In this document: piece after piece, positions 45,272-54,478 of the stretch
Layout of the letters: each line of letters starts with the position of its first letter
Numbering within the stretch: position 1 is the first letter of the stretch
From: JAHEFT01 sp963700705
Lineage (GTDB): Bacteria > Pseudomonadota > Gammaproteobacteria > Xanthomonadales > SZUA-36
Assembly: GCA_963700705.1 (NCBI GenBank)
Contig: CAVOYQ010000004.1
Coordinates: 19,310 to 83,309 of the forward strand
Direction of reading: 5' to 3'
DNA: 64,000 nt
Notes under the pieces: model-generated
Databases searched by the model: none
The model's input: only the letters and a program-made list of their open reading frames with translations
What the model was told of the DNA's origin: nothing
Made by a program: the position numbers and the translations under genes

Positions 45272-45905
45272 TTGGGTTCCGAGGTCATCCTGGTTCACGG
45301 CTTGTGGTTTGGCTCATGGGCCATGTCGCGCCTGGACAGGAAGTCTGCAGGCCGCCGGATTTTCCGTGCGGCGTTTTGCTTACCGCTCCACTGCCGGGCA
45401 GTTGGATATGCACTCCCGGCAACTGCTGGAGTTTTGCCGGCAATCCCGTTCCCGGAACCTGCACTTTGTCGCTCACAGCCTGGGTGGCCTGGTGTGCCTG
45501 CACCTGTTGCATCAAAACCCGGACCTGCCGCCCGGCAGGGTGGTCCTGATGGGCAGTCCGCTGGAGGGTAGTGGCGTGGTGCGCCGCTCGACGAGACTTC
45601 CGGGCGCCGGCAAGCTGCTGGGCCAGGTCAGAACGGCGCTCGAACATGGTTACGGTGAAGTGCCTGCCGGCCGTGAGACCGGCATGATCGCGGGAACCCG
45701 GGATATCGGCCTGGGCATGCTGCTGGGCGGGGCGGGGAAGCCCGGGGACGGCACGGTAGCGGTTGCCGAAACCCGCACCACCGGGCTCAAGGATCACCTG
45801 CTGCTGCCGGTCACGCATACCGGCATGCTGTTTTCTTCCAGCGTCGCCCGGCAGGTGATCTGTTTTCTTCAGACCGGTAGCTTTGATTGGCCGGCCGCAT
45901 GCTAA
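45272..45905 (+). CDS. Lipase-like alpha/beta hydrolase (one frameshift)
   Basis: About 210 residues starting LGSEVILVHGLWFGSWAMSR (TTG start). The oxyanion motif HGLW and the nucleophile in FVAHSLGGLVCLHLL are clear; a later Asp in AGKPGDGTVAV and His in VTHTGMLFSS complete a possible triad. The fold is like small PGAP1/lipase-type hydrolases. The frame breaks near 45340 between RLDR and SLQAAGFSVRRFAYR. It follows rarD by three bases. Substrate unknown. Confidence 0.75.
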
Positions 45906-45921
45906 AATATCCCGTTTAACT

Positions 45922-46184
45922 AGTGTAGTGTCCTGTATTATGTGGCAATTAAGAGCCCCACAAAATATTCAAGTCAAGGCGCAGCCTGCAATTAATGGTT
46001 ATTCCATTAATAAAGGCTGGAACACAGGATTGAATATTTTGTGGGGCTCCTGCGGGCGAGACGAGAAGGCATCATCTGCTGCGTTCCGTCTCTTGTGAAG
46101 GGCATGCCATTCCCTGCGAGACGCGCCTTGCAGCTAATACCTTCTCGTCTCGCTTAATTGCCACAAAATACGGGACACTACACT
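45922..46184. mobile_element. MITE of about 263 bp with nested palindromes
   Basis: Terminal inverted repeats of 32 bp (45922-45953 and 46153-46184; 30 of 32 match) start AGTGTAGTGTCC. Inside are a perfect 20-bp dyad (45953-45972 / 46030-46049, starting GAGCCCCACA) and a perfect 14-bp dyad GCGAGACGAGAAGG (46056-46069 / 46140-46153). There is no room for a transposase. A target-site duplication could not be fixed with certainty. It fills the gap between the hydrolase and yebC, ending 21 bases before the yebC start, so it may affect yebC expression. Confidence 0.8.
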
Positions 46185-46205
46185 CAACTACCAGGAAATA
46201 CTCTT

Positions 46206-46946
46206 ATGGCCGGGCATAGTAAATGGGCCAACATCCAGCATCGCAAGAAGGCGGTCGACGCCAAGCGCGGAAAAATCTTCACCCGGGTCAACCGGGAATT
46301 GTCCGTGGCGGCACGCGAAGGCGGCAGCGACCCGGACACCAATCCACGACTGCGCCTGGCGGTTCAGAAAGCCAACGCGGTGAACATGCCGAAAGACACC
46401 ATCGAGCGCACGATCAAAAAGGCCGCCGGTGAACTCGAAGGCGTCACCTACGAGCAGATCCGTTACGAAGGCTATGCGCCCAACGGCGTTGCGGTGATGG
46501 TCGATACGCTCACCGACAACCGCAACCGGACGGTCGCCGAAGTGCGGCACGCGTTTTCCAAGGCCGGCGGAAACCTCGGAACGGACGGTTCCGTGGCTTA
46601 CCTGTTCAACAAGATCGGCGTGCTCAATTTCGAACCCGGAACCCCGGAAGAGGCGGTCCTGGAAGTGGCGATGGAGGCCGGCGCCGACGACATCGTGACG
46701 GCGGAAGACGGATCGATCGAAGTGGTCACCTCTCCGGAGGCATACAGCGACGTGGTCAGTGCGATGGAAGAAGCCGGCCTGGTGCCGGCCAACGCCGAGG
46801 TCACCATGCGGGCCAGTATCGAAGTGGAACTGGATGTCGAGACCGGGCAGAAAGTAATCCGCTTGCTGGATGTACTGGAAGACCTGGATGACGCGCAGGC
46901 GGTTTATTCCAATGCCGACATCCCGGATGAGGCGTATGAGGATTGA
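46206..46946 (+). CDS. yebC: YebC/PmpR-family protein
   Basis: A 246-residue protein beginning MAGHSKWANIQHRKKAVDAK, the family hallmark. It has the three-domain layout with RYEGYAPNGVAVMVDTLTDN and KAGGNLGTDGSVAYLF. Members were first described as transcription regulators, and some act on the ribosome at proline-rich stretches. It precedes ruvC in many Gammaproteobacteria, as here; its stop overlaps the ruvC start region (TGATG). Confidence 0.93.
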   Translation: MAGHSKWANIQHRKKAVDAKRGKIFTRVNRELSVAAREGGSDPDTNPRLRLAVQKANAVNMPKDTIERTIKKAAGELEGVTYEQIRYEGYAPNGVAVMVDTLTDNRNRTVAEVRHAFSKAGGNLGTDGSVAYLFNKIGVLNFEPGTPEEAVLEVAMEAGADDIVTAEDGSIEVVTSPEAYSDVVSAMEEAGLVPANAEVTMRASIEVELDVETGQKVIRLLDVLEDLDDAQAVYSNADIPDEAYED

Positions 46947-47447
46947 TGAAAATCCTGGGTATTGATCCGGGTTCACGCTTCACCGGCTTTGGCATTATCG
47001 AAGTGAATGGTGACAGGGTGATTTCCCTGCACCAGGGCGTGATCAAGGCCGGGAGCGGGCGAGTTCCCGGAACGCCTGGGCATCATTTTCAGCGGTATCC
47101 GCGACCTGATCGAAAAATATCGCGCCGGACGAGGCCGCGATTGAAACCGTGTTTGTCAGCAACAATGCAGGTTCTGCGCTGAAGCTGGGCCAGGCCCGCG
47201 GCGCAGCCATTTGTGCGGCGATTTCCATGGGAATCCCGGTTGCGGAATATTCGCCCGCGCTCGGTCAAGCAGGCGATTGTCGGGCGTGGCGGTGCGGACA
47301 AGGTCACAGGTCCAGCACATGGTCCGGGTTTTGCTCAGGCTGGAAGAAATGCCGGTCGAAGACGCCGCGGATGCGCTGGCTGTGGCATTATGTCACCAGC
47401 ACACACAGCAGACCGCAACCAGGATGCAGGCCTTACAAAAAAGATGA
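46946..47447 (+). CDS. ruvC: Holliday junction resolvase RuvC (four frameshifts)
   Basis: RuvC cuts Holliday junctions. The start MKILGIDPGSRFTGFGIIEV carries the first active Asp. Further parts in other frames read FPERLGIIFSGIRDLIEKY, DEAAIETVFVSNNAGSALKL (second acidic residue), SVKQAIVGRGGADKVQVQHM (reconstructed) and EDAADALAVALCHQH (last acidic residues). One-base breaks lie near 47056, 47128, 47262 and 47308. The start follows yebC, and the stop overlaps ruvA (ATGA). Four breaks in 500 bases of a core gene point to poor sequence here. Confidence 0.85.
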
Positions 47448-48035
47448 TCGCACGCCTGGCAGGAACCCTGATTCGCAAGCTACCGCCGTTGATGGTGATC
47501 GACGTCGGTGGCGTCGGCTACGAAGTCGAGGCGCCCCTTTCCGTTTTCTACGACCTGCCGGAAACCGGCAACACCGTCGTTATCCTGACACACCTGTCGA
47601 TCAAGGACGACAGCCATACCCTGTACGGTTTTTCCAGTGAAGCGCAGCGAACCGTTTTTCGCCAGTTGCTCAAGATCAGCGGGATCGGGGCCAAGCTGGC
47701 GCTGACCATTCTTTCCGGCGCCAGCAGTGAAGAATTGGCGCGTTACGTGACGGAAGGACGATTCGGCCGCGCTGACCCGGCTGCCCGGCATCGGCAAAAA
47801 AACCGCGGAGCGGATCATCATCGAATTGCGCGACAAGCTGGGATATTCCGATGGCAACGTCACTTCGGGGCCTGGCAGCCGGCCGGCCGGCCGGCCAGCG
47901 CCGTCAGCGAGGCGATCGCAGCCCTGAGCGGCCTGGGCTACAAGCCCCAGGAATCCAGCAGCATGGTCAGGGCGGTGGCGGAACCGGACATGAGCGTTGA
48001 AGAGATCATCCGGCTGGCCCTGCAATCCACGGTGA
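47444..48035 (+). CDS. ruvA: Holliday junction branch migration protein RuvA (frameshifted)
   Basis: RuvA binds the junction and loads RuvB. Domain I (MIARLAGTLIRKLPPLMVID) and the first HhH region (LLKISGIGAKLALTILSG) are in one frame. The second HhH (LTRLPGIGKKTAERIIIELR) is in another, from about 47762 to 47895. Domain III (EAIAALSGLGYKPQESSSMV and onward) is back in the first. The second shift falls in a GGCC tandem run (47877-47892). In the present reading no stop separates ruvA from ruvB; TGA at 48033-48035 in the neighbouring frame is the likely true end, so a third break must lie just before it. Confidence 0.82.
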
Positions 48036-48043
48036 AAACGCCG

Positions 48044-49082
48044 ATGACCGAAGCCGGAAGATCGCATCATCTCCCCCGAAGACGGCTCGGATGATTTCGC
48101 GGTGGAAGCCAGCCTGCGGCCCAGTACCATGGACGAGTACATCGGCCAGCCGGCCATGCGGGAAAAACTGGGCATTTTCCTGGAGGCTGCCAAGCGCCGC
48201 GGAGAGGCGCTGGACCACGCCCTGATTTTCGGCCCGCCGGGCCTGGGCAAAACCACGCTGGCACACGTGATCGCCTATGAGCTGGGTGTGAACCTGCGCC
48301 AGACTTCAGGCCCGGTGCTGGAACGCGCCGGCGACCTGGTTGCGCTGCTGACCAACCTGCAACCGGGTGATGTGCTGTTCGTGGACGAAATCCACCGCCT
48401 GTCGCCGGTCGTGGAAGAAGTGCTGTATCCGGCGCTGGAAGATTTCCAGATCGACATCATGATCGGTGAGGGCCCGGCGGCCCGTTCCATCAAGCTCGAC
48501 CTGCCGCGCTTCACACTGATCGGGGCGACGACCCGGGCCGGCCTGTTGACTTCACCGCTGCGCGACCGTTTTGGCATCGTCGAGCGTCTCGAGTTTTACA
48601 GCGCCGCGGAATTGTCCCAGATCGTCACACGGTCGGCACGAATTCTGCAGATTCCCATCGATAATGAAGGGGCGATGGAAATTGCCCGGCGCTCGCGCGG
48701 CACGCCACGGATCGTCAACCGCCTGTTGCGGCGGGTGCGGGATTTCGCGGAAGTGAAGGGCGACGGCATCATTAACCAGCCCATTGCGGCGCTGGCCATG
48801 GAAATGCTGCAGGTGGACGAACAGGGTTTCGACACCATGGACCGGCGCCTGCTGAAAATGATCATTGAGAACTTCGACGGCGGCCCGGTGGGCGTGGAAA
48901 GCATAGCGGCGTCCCTGTCGGAGGAGCGCGGCACCGTCGAAGACGTGCTGGAGCCCTACCTGATTCAACAGGGCTACATCACGCGAACGGCCCGCGGCCG
49001 GATGGCGACGCCGAAGGCCTACCGGCACTTCGGCCTGGAGCAGCCAGGCAGCTCCGGTAACGATCTTTTCAACGAGAAATGA
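48044..49082 (+). CDS. ruvB: Holliday junction branch migration ATPase RuvB (one frameshift at the start)
   Basis: A AAA+ motor of about 345 residues. Walker A GPPGLGKTT, Walker B VLFVDEIHRL, sensor 1 IGATTRAG, arginine finger region LRDRFGIVERLEFY and the winged-helix end EPYLIQQGYITRTARGRMAT are present. The ATG at 48044 begins MTEA; one extra G near 48056 then shifts the frame, and corrected it reads MTEAEDRIISPEDGSDDF. Its stop overlaps the ATG of the next gene. Confidence 0.9.
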
Positions 49083-49520
49083 ACGGACTAGGCGGCGGAA
49101 CTTAAAACAGAACCTTTTGTCTGGAAACTGAGGGTTTATTTCGAAGACACCGACGCCGGGGGAGTGGTTTATCATTCGCGCTACCTGAATTTTTTCGAGC
49201 GCGCACGGACCGAAATGCTGCGCGCCAGGGGTGTGTCGCAAACTGAGCTCAGGGAACAGCACCGGCTGATCTGGGTAGTGGTGGAAATCAACGTGAAGTT
49301 CAGGAAGGCAGCGCGCCTGGACGACGAATTGCTGGTGAGTGCGGAACTGCTTTGGGTCAAAGGCGTGAAGCAGGGGTTCCGGCAGGTAATGACAAGAATT
49401 TCGGATGGAGTGGTGGTAGCGACCGCGGAACTTAGCGCAGTCATGCTCCACGCGGACAGTCTCAAACCGGCGCGTATGCCGGAATGGATCAGGGCGGAGT
49501 TACTGAAAAATGCAGAGTGA
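49079..49520 (+). CDS. ybgC: Tol-Pal system acyl-CoA thioesterase (YbgC-like, frameshift near start)
   Basis: A hotdog-fold thioesterase. The motif VYFEDTDAGGVVYHSRYLNF carries the catalytic Asp. The reading frame of this motif has no start codon between an upstream TAG and the conserved part. ATG at 49079, overlapping the ruvB stop, reads MNGLGGGT and joins the frame if one base is removed near 49105. The gene ends inside the start of tolQ (overlap of 11 bases). It is the usual first gene of the tol-pal operon. Confidence 0.85.
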
Positions 49521-50196
49521 TTTACAAATTTGGCAATTGATCTGGCAAGCCAGCCTGATGGTAAAAGGCGTGATGGCGATACTTTTCGTAGCCTCGATGG
49601 CTTCCTGGATGATCATTTTCCGGAAACGGCAAATCCTGTCCAAGTCGGAAAAGGACGCGGATACGTTCGAGGAACGATTCTGGTCCGGCACCGACCTGTC
49701 CGCCCTGCACGAAGGCATTACCGGGGCGCACCGGGTTACGCGGGGCATGGAGCGGATCTTCGACGCGGGTTTTTCCGAATTCCTGCGCATGAGACAACAG
49801 GGCAGGATCGGCGCGAACGCGATGGTGGAAGGCGCGCAACGCTCCATGCGCATCGCGCTTACCCGTGAAACCGAGGAACTGGAAAACCACCTGAATTTCC
49901 TGGCCACGGTCGGTTCCACCAGCCCCTACGTGGGCCTGTTCGGGACCGTTTGGGGCATCATGACCTCTTTTCACCAGTTGGCGAACGTCAACCAGGCGAC
50001 CATCGCGATGGTGGCGCCCGGCATTTCCGAGGCGTTGATCGCCACCGCCATGGGCCTGTTTGCGGCCATCCCGGCGGTCATTGCGTACAACCGCTTCTCC
50101 AACCAGGTCGAACGACTGGAAGTCCGCTACGACAACTTCAAAGAGGAGTTCTCCAGCATCCTTCAGCGGCAGGCTCACCTGCTGAAACAGGAGTAG
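49510..50196 (+). CDS. tolQ: Tol-Pal system proton channel protein TolQ
   Basis: A 228-residue inner-membrane protein with three helices (about 15-37, 135-158 and 170-192; e.g. GLFGTVWGIMTSF and GISEALIATAMGLFAAIPAVIAY). With TolR it forms the proton-driven motor that pulls the outer membrane inward at division. This is the start of a frameshift-free stretch that runs to the right edge of the window. Confidence 0.95.
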   Translation: MQSDLQIWQLIWQASLMVKGVMAILFVASMASWMIIFRKRQILSKSEKDADTFEERFWSGTDLSALHEGITGAHRVTRGMERIFDAGFSEFLRMRQQGRIGANAMVEGAQRSMRIALTRETEELENHLNFLATVGSTSPYVGLFGTVWGIMTSFHQLANVNQATIAMVAPGISEALIATAMGLFAAIPAVIAYNRFSNQVERLEVRYDNFKEEFSSILQRQAHLLKQE

Positions 50197-50202
50197 ACGT
50201 TC

Positions 50203-50670
50203 ATGGAGACCGTCAGGGGACGCCGCCGCCCGATGGCAGAAATCAACGTCGTGCCGTATATCGACGTGATGTTGGTGTTGCTGGTTATTTTCATGATTAC
50301 CGCGCCCTTGCTGAACCTGGGTGTGGAGGTCGAATTGCCCAAGGCCGATGCCGAGCCGATGGACACGCAGGAAAACGATGAACCGCTGGTCATTACCGTG
50401 TTGCAGAACGGGGACCTCTACCTGAACGCGGGGGGTGACCTGGACGGCACCAGCAGCGGCCTGATCGACCCGGAAACCCTGGTTGCCACGGTTTCCGCCA
50501 TTGTCAGCCGGAATCCGGAAATCCAGGTGCTGGTGGGTGGCGATGAGCGCGCCAATTACGGCCAGGTGTACAACGCCATGGTGTTGCTGCAAAAGGCCGG
50601 TGTGACCAAGGTGGGCCTGATGAGCGACCCGATGGAGCTTGGCCTGGGGCCGGAGGGAGCGGCGGAGTAG
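50203..50670 (+). CDS. tolR: Tol-Pal system protein TolR
   Basis: A 155-residue ExbD/TolR protein with one helix (IDVMLVLLVIFMITAPLL) carrying the proton-binding Asp just at its start (YIDVML), then a periplasmic domain. The start ATG at 50203 is six bases after the tolQ stop. It is slightly longer than E. coli TolR because of an acidic loop (about 55-70). Confidence 0.95.
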   Translation: METVRGRRRPMAEINVVPYIDVMLVLLVIFMITAPLLNLGVEVELPKADAEPMDTQENDEPLVITVLQNGDLYLNAGGDLDGTSSGLIDPETLVATVSAIVSRNPEIQVLVGGDERANYGQVYNAMVLLQKAGVTKVGLMSDPMELGLGPEGAAE

Positions 50671-50673
50671 GCC

Positions 50674-51564
50674 GTGTCTTTCTCGCAGGAATTATTCGCG
50701 CGGTTGCGGGCGGTCGCGCTTGCGATCGGCGTGCACGTGCTGATGGCAGTGCTGGTGGTGCTTGGCACCATGAGCTGGGAGCCGTTCAGAAAGCCGCAGC
50801 CGGTCGGCCTGACCATCGAGGCAGTGATGGTCGACACCAGCGAGATCAAGAAACAGCGTGACGAAGCAAAGGCGGCCGCGGAACGGGAAGATCGCCGCAA
50901 GCAGCGTGCTGAAGAACTGGAACAGCAGAAAAAGCGCGAGCAGGAGTTAAAGAAAAAGCAGGACACGGAGGCGGCTGAAAAACGCAAGCGCGAACTGGAG
51001 GAACAGAAAAAACGCGATGCCCAGGAAAAGCTGCAAAAGCTTAGAATGGAAAACGAGCGCAAGCTGGAAGAGGAGCGTAACAGGCAGAAACGCGAACTCG
51101 AGGAGATTACCAAGAAGCGCGAAGAAGCCGAAAAGCAGCGCAAACTGGATGCGGAGCGCCTGAAGCAGCTCGAAGCCCAGAAGAAAAAGGACCTGGACGA
51201 GCAACAGCGGCTGCAGCGCGAGGCGGCGGCGCAGCGCAAGACGGATGAGGAGGCCCGGGAGTTCAAAGCGGGCCAGACCGCCACGAAGAGTGATAATTAC
51301 CAGGCGGCGATACAGGCCCAGGTGACCCGGAACTGGCTGCGGCCTCCGACCGCCCAACCCGGTCTCAGGTGTACTTTGAAAATTGTGCAAATTCCGGGCG
51401 GGGATGTGATTTCCGCCGCGATTTCCGGTAAATGTAACGGTGATGAAGCCACACGCAGGTCGATCCTGGCTGCGGTGGAAAGAGGCGGCGCGCTGCCCTA
51501 TCGCGGGTTTGAGGACGTTTTCCAGAGAGAAATCGATTTCATTTTTATCTATGATGGTGACTAG
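50674..51564 (+). CDS. tolA: Cell envelope integrity protein TolA
   Basis: A 296-residue protein starting with GTG four bases after tolR. One N-terminal membrane helix (about 13-33), a long charged helical domain of Lys, Glu, Arg and Ala repeats (about 55-205), and a C-terminal domain (about 210-296) with two Cys (GLRCTLKIVQIPGGDV; AISGKCNGDEATRRSILAAV) as in TolA domain III. The helical part is shorter than in E. coli. It links the TolQR motor to TolB and Pal. Confidence 0.93.
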   Translation: MSFSQELFARLRAVALAIGVHVLMAVLVVLGTMSWEPFRKPQPVGLTIEAVMVDTSEIKKQRDEAKAAAEREDRRKQRAEELEQQKKREQELKKKQDTEAAEKRKRELEEQKKRDAQEKLQKLRMENERKLEEERNRQKRELEEITKKREEAEKQRKLDAERLKQLEAQKKKDLDEQQRLQREAAAQRKTDEEAREFKAGQTATKSDNYQAAIQAQVTRNWLRPPTAQPGLRCTLKIVQIPGGDVISAAISGKCNGDEATRRSILAAVERGGALPYRGFEDVFQREIDFIFIYDGD

Positions 51565-51575
51565 GGCCTGTTGAC

Positions 51576-52868
51576 ATGAAAAAACTAATTCTCATATTCA
51601 TCGCACTCCTGTTTTTCCAGACGGCCGAAGCCCAGCTGGAAATCGAGATCATCAGCGGCAACGCCAGCGCCTTGCCGATCGCCATCGTTCCCTTCGACTG
51701 GCAGAACGCCGGCCCGACACCCACTTCCCGGGTGGACGAGATCATCTCCGGCGACCTGTACCGGTCGGGGCTGTTTGACCCGATGGAAGCCAAGGACATG
51801 GTCGAAAAGCCCACCGAAAGCGAGGCCATTCGCTTCGGGACCTGGCGGCTGTTGAAAGTCGATTACATCGTGATCGGCAAAGTCCGCACGCCGCCGGATG
51901 GCAACGGGTTCGAACTGGTCTACCAGTTGTTCGATGTGCACACCCAGGAAATGCTGTTGTCCCGGATTACCACGGTAGGCCCGGGTGACCTGCGCTTTGG
52001 CGCGCACCGGGTAGCCGATTCAATCTACGAAGCGCTGACCGGCGTACCCGGCGCATTCTCCACCCGGATTGCCTACATCACCGCGACCGGCCTGGGCAGC
52101 GAACAGCGCTATGAGCTTGTGGTGGCGGACGCCGACGGCTTTGGCCCTCAGTCCATCGTCGGCTCGCCTGAGCCCCTGCTGTCGCCGGCCTGGTCGCCGG
52201 ATGGCCGCCAGCTTGCTTACGTGTCGTTTGAAAAGGGCAATTCCGCAATTTACATGCAGGACGTTTCGACCGGGGCGCGTGAGCTGATTTCCAGCGGAAA
52301 AGGCATCAACGGCGCGCCGTCCTTTTCTCCGGACGGCAAGAAAATGGCCCTGACGCTGTCGCGTTCCGGGAACCCGGAAATCTATGTGCGGGACATGGCG
52401 ACAGGCCGTACCGAGCAGATTACCCAGCACTGGTCGATCGACACCGAGCCGGTCTGGTCGTCCGATGGCAGGTACATCTATTTCACCTCTGACCGGGGCG
52501 GCCGGCCGCAGATTTACCGGGTCCCCCCAGGGGGCGGAAACCCTGAAAGAGTCACGCTTGAAGGCGACTATAACGCCCGTGCCAGTGTTTCGCCTGACGG
52601 TCGACGAATAGCTGTAGCGCAAGGCAGAGGAAACGAGTATCGTATAGCAGTCTGGGACCTAGAATCCGAGCGCTTTACGGTGTTAACACCGGGTAAACTG
52701 GACGAATCACCTAGCTACGCTCCGAATGGAAGCATGATCCTTTATGCGACCAGGGAGGGTGGCAAGGGTGTGTTGTCTGCAGTATCCGCAGATGGAAACG
52801 TCAGGCAAAGGCTGATTTTGAGTGACGGGGATGTTCGGGAACCAGCATGGTCGCCTGTAATAAGGTAA
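51576..52868 (+). CDS. tolB: Tol-Pal system protein TolB
   Basis: A 430-residue periplasmic protein with signal peptide ending AEA-Q, an N-terminal alpha/beta domain (about 22-160) and a six-bladed beta-propeller of TolB repeats (SPAWSPDGRQLAYVSFE; APSFSPDGKKMALTLSR; EPVWSSDGRYIYFTSDR). It binds Pal and shuttles with TolA. The ATG follows tolA by 11 bases. Confidence 0.95.
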   Translation: MKKLILIFIALLFFQTAEAQLEIEIISGNASALPIAIVPFDWQNAGPTPTSRVDEIISGDLYRSGLFDPMEAKDMVEKPTESEAIRFGTWRLLKVDYIVIGKVRTPPDGNGFELVYQLFDVHTQEMLLSRITTVGPGDLRFGAHRVADSIYEALTGVPGAFSTRIAYITATGLGSEQRYELVVADADGFGPQSIVGSPEPLLSPAWSPDGRQLAYVSFEKGNSAIYMQDVSTGARELISSGKGINGAPSFSPDGKKMALTLSRSGNPEIYVRDMATGRTEQITQHWSIDTEPVWSSDGRYIYFTSDRGGRPQIYRVPPGGGNPERVTLEGDYNARASVSPDGRRIAVAQGRGNEYRIAVWDLESERFTVLTPGKLDESPSYAPNGSMILYATREGGKGVLSAVSADGNVRQRLILSDGDVREPAWSPVIR

Positions 52869-52932
52869 AATATAAACAATTTTTTAAGAAGCCGTAACAG
52901 CGGCTCTAAAGCTACGTCAACTGGAGGAAGTA

Positions 52933-53460
52933 ATGAAAAGCGCTTGGCGATTAACACTCGCATTAATGATTGTACTGGTTTTGGCTGCTTGTAAAACAGC
53001 ACCGAAAACCGAGCCGGTAACGGAGACAGCAGCACCGCCAACGAAGGCACCTGTCGCCACCCAGGCTGCGCCCGATCCGCACGATTACGCCGATGCACGC
53101 AATTTCGATAACCCGGAAAGCCTGCTTTCCAAGCGTGTCGTGTATTTCGATTTTGATAAATCTACCGTACGGCCTGAGTTCCGTGCCATCGTGGCAGCAC
53201 ATGCCTCGTATGCCAAGGCTCACGGCAGTGCCCGCGTCACACTCGAAGGCCATGCCGACGAACGCGGTACGCGCGAATACAACCTGGGTCTCGGCGAACG
53301 CCGTGGCAACGCCGTTGAAGCGCTGATGGCTGCGCAAGGCGCCAGGAGCGATCAGCTGACCGTTGTCAGCTATGGTGAAGAACGCCCGGTCTGCCGTGTG
53401 AGCGACGACGAGTGCTGGTCACTGAATCGCCGCGTGGAGATCGTCTACACCTCGAAGTGA
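52933..53460 (+). CDS. pal: Peptidoglycan-associated lipoprotein Pal
   Basis: A 175-residue lipoprotein: leader with lipobox LAAC (lipidated Cys20), a Pro/Ala/Thr-rich linker (22-55) and an OmpA-like domain with VYFDFDKSTVRPEF, LEGHADERGTREYNLGLGER and SYGEERPVC. A strong GGAGG site precedes the ATG. The 64 bases after tolB contain a small AGCCG/CGGCT dyad (about 52892-52908). Confidence 0.95.
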   Translation: MKSAWRLTLALMIVLVLAACKTAPKTEPVTETAAPPTKAPVATQAAPDPHDYADARNFDNPESLLSKRVVYFDFDKSTVRPEFRAIVAAHASYAKAHGSARVTLEGHADERGTREYNLGLGERRGNAVEALMAAQGARSDQLTVVSYGEERPVCRVSDDECWSLNRRVEIVYTSK

Positions 53461-54308
53461 TGATGGTGGAAGGTTATCGTTACAAAGCCATGGTGGCCAG
53501 CATCGCGCTGGCCACCATCGTTTCCGCCCCGACGGTAATGGCGCAGGCGGGAGGTTCCGAAGGCATGGCCAACCTGGTTATCCAGGTGCAGGAGTTGCAG
53601 GACGAAGTCCGCATGCTGCGCGGCCGGCTTGAAGAACAGTCCACGGAACTGGAAAACCTCAAGCGGCGGCAACGCGATCAGTACCTGGATCTCGATCGTC
53701 GCATCTCCGACATCCGCAATGACCAGCCTATCGGCGCAGGCGCACCGGGTGTCGCTGACAGCGAACCTGAGGTCACAACCAGTGGCAGTTCCGAGCCGGG
53801 TCCGGTCGTATCACCTTCCGAAGATGTGCCCGAAGTGCGCGCCCCGATGGATTCACAGTCGCAGGTCAGCACCCTCGACCAGCCCGTGGTTGAAAGCCAG
53901 GCGGCGCCGGTCTCGGCTGCCGATGAGAAGGCCGCCTACGACCAGGCTTTCCAGGCCTTGAAAGAACTGCGTTACGCCGATGCGGCGGAAGATTTCCAAT
54001 CTTTTCTCGAAAAGTACCCGAACAGCGAATACGCGGACAATGCGCAGTACTGGCTGGGTGAGTCTTACTACGTCACGCGAAACTACGACATCGCGCTGAC
54101 GGCTTTCAAAACCCTGATCAGCCGCTTCCCGCAAAGCCCCAAATCGCCGGATGCGCTGCTCAAGATCGGCTACACCCATTACGAACTGAAGCAATGGGAC
54201 CAGGCCCGCGCGGCGCTGACCCAGGTCCAGGAAGACTACCCCAACACCACGTTGTCGCGCCTGGCCGAAAACCGCCTGCGTTCTATGAGAATGGAAGGCC
54301 ATTATTAA
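53460..54308 (+). CDS. cpoB: Cell division coordinator CpoB (YbgF)
   Basis: About 282 residues. ATG at 53460 or 53463, overlapping the pal stop (TGATG). Signal peptide (VMAQ), a coiled coil (about 37-80; MANLVIQVQELQDEVRMLRG), an acidic Ser/Pro linker, and three TPR-like units at the C-terminus (AYDQAFQALKELRYADAAED; AQYWLGESYYVTRNYDIALT; KIGYTHYELKQWDQARAALT). It couples peptidoglycan synthesis to Tol-Pal constriction. Confidence 0.93.
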   Translation: MMVEGYRYKAMVASIALATIVSAPTVMAQAGGSEGMANLVIQVQELQDEVRMLRGRLEEQSTELENLKRRQRDQYLDLDRRISDIRNDQPIGAGAPGVADSEPEVTTSGSSEPGPVVSPSEDVPEVRAPMDSQSQVSTLDQPVVESQAAPVSAADEKAAYDQAFQALKELRYADAAEDFQSFLEKYPNSEYADNAQYWLGESYYVTRNYDIALTAFKTLISRFPQSPKSPDALLKIGYTHYELKQWDQARAALTQVQEDYPNTTLSRLAENRLRSMRMEGHY

Positions 54309-54475
54309 GCTGCTACATGGCCTGGCTCTCGCGGCCCTGGCTGGTTCAGGCACACCTGCTTACCGCACTTCCTTTACCCCATAGCTTTGGCTATGGGGTG
54401 CAGTCCAGTGCGGCAACCAGTCGCACCTGTCCGGCGCCAGCTTCCGCGATATCCAGGCCATGTGGCAGCTGAGCC
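54309..54475. repeat. Imperfect 167-bp palindromic element after cpoB
   Basis: The left half (54309-54368) and right half (54407-54473) are roughly 70% reverse complements by eye, e.g. ACATGGCCTGG pairs with CCAGGCCATGT. The centre holds a perfect hairpin CCCCATAGC / GCTATGGGG (54377-54398). It contains no gene. A MITE-like origin or a large terminator are both possible. Confidence 0.6.
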
Positions 54476-54478
54476 CCT

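Noticed and set aside
1216..49520. Programmed ribosomal frameshifting as the cause of the many frame breaks
   Set aside because: The breaks are at different sites, often a single extra base, without a common slippery heptamer or downstream structure, and fall in genes not known for recoding.
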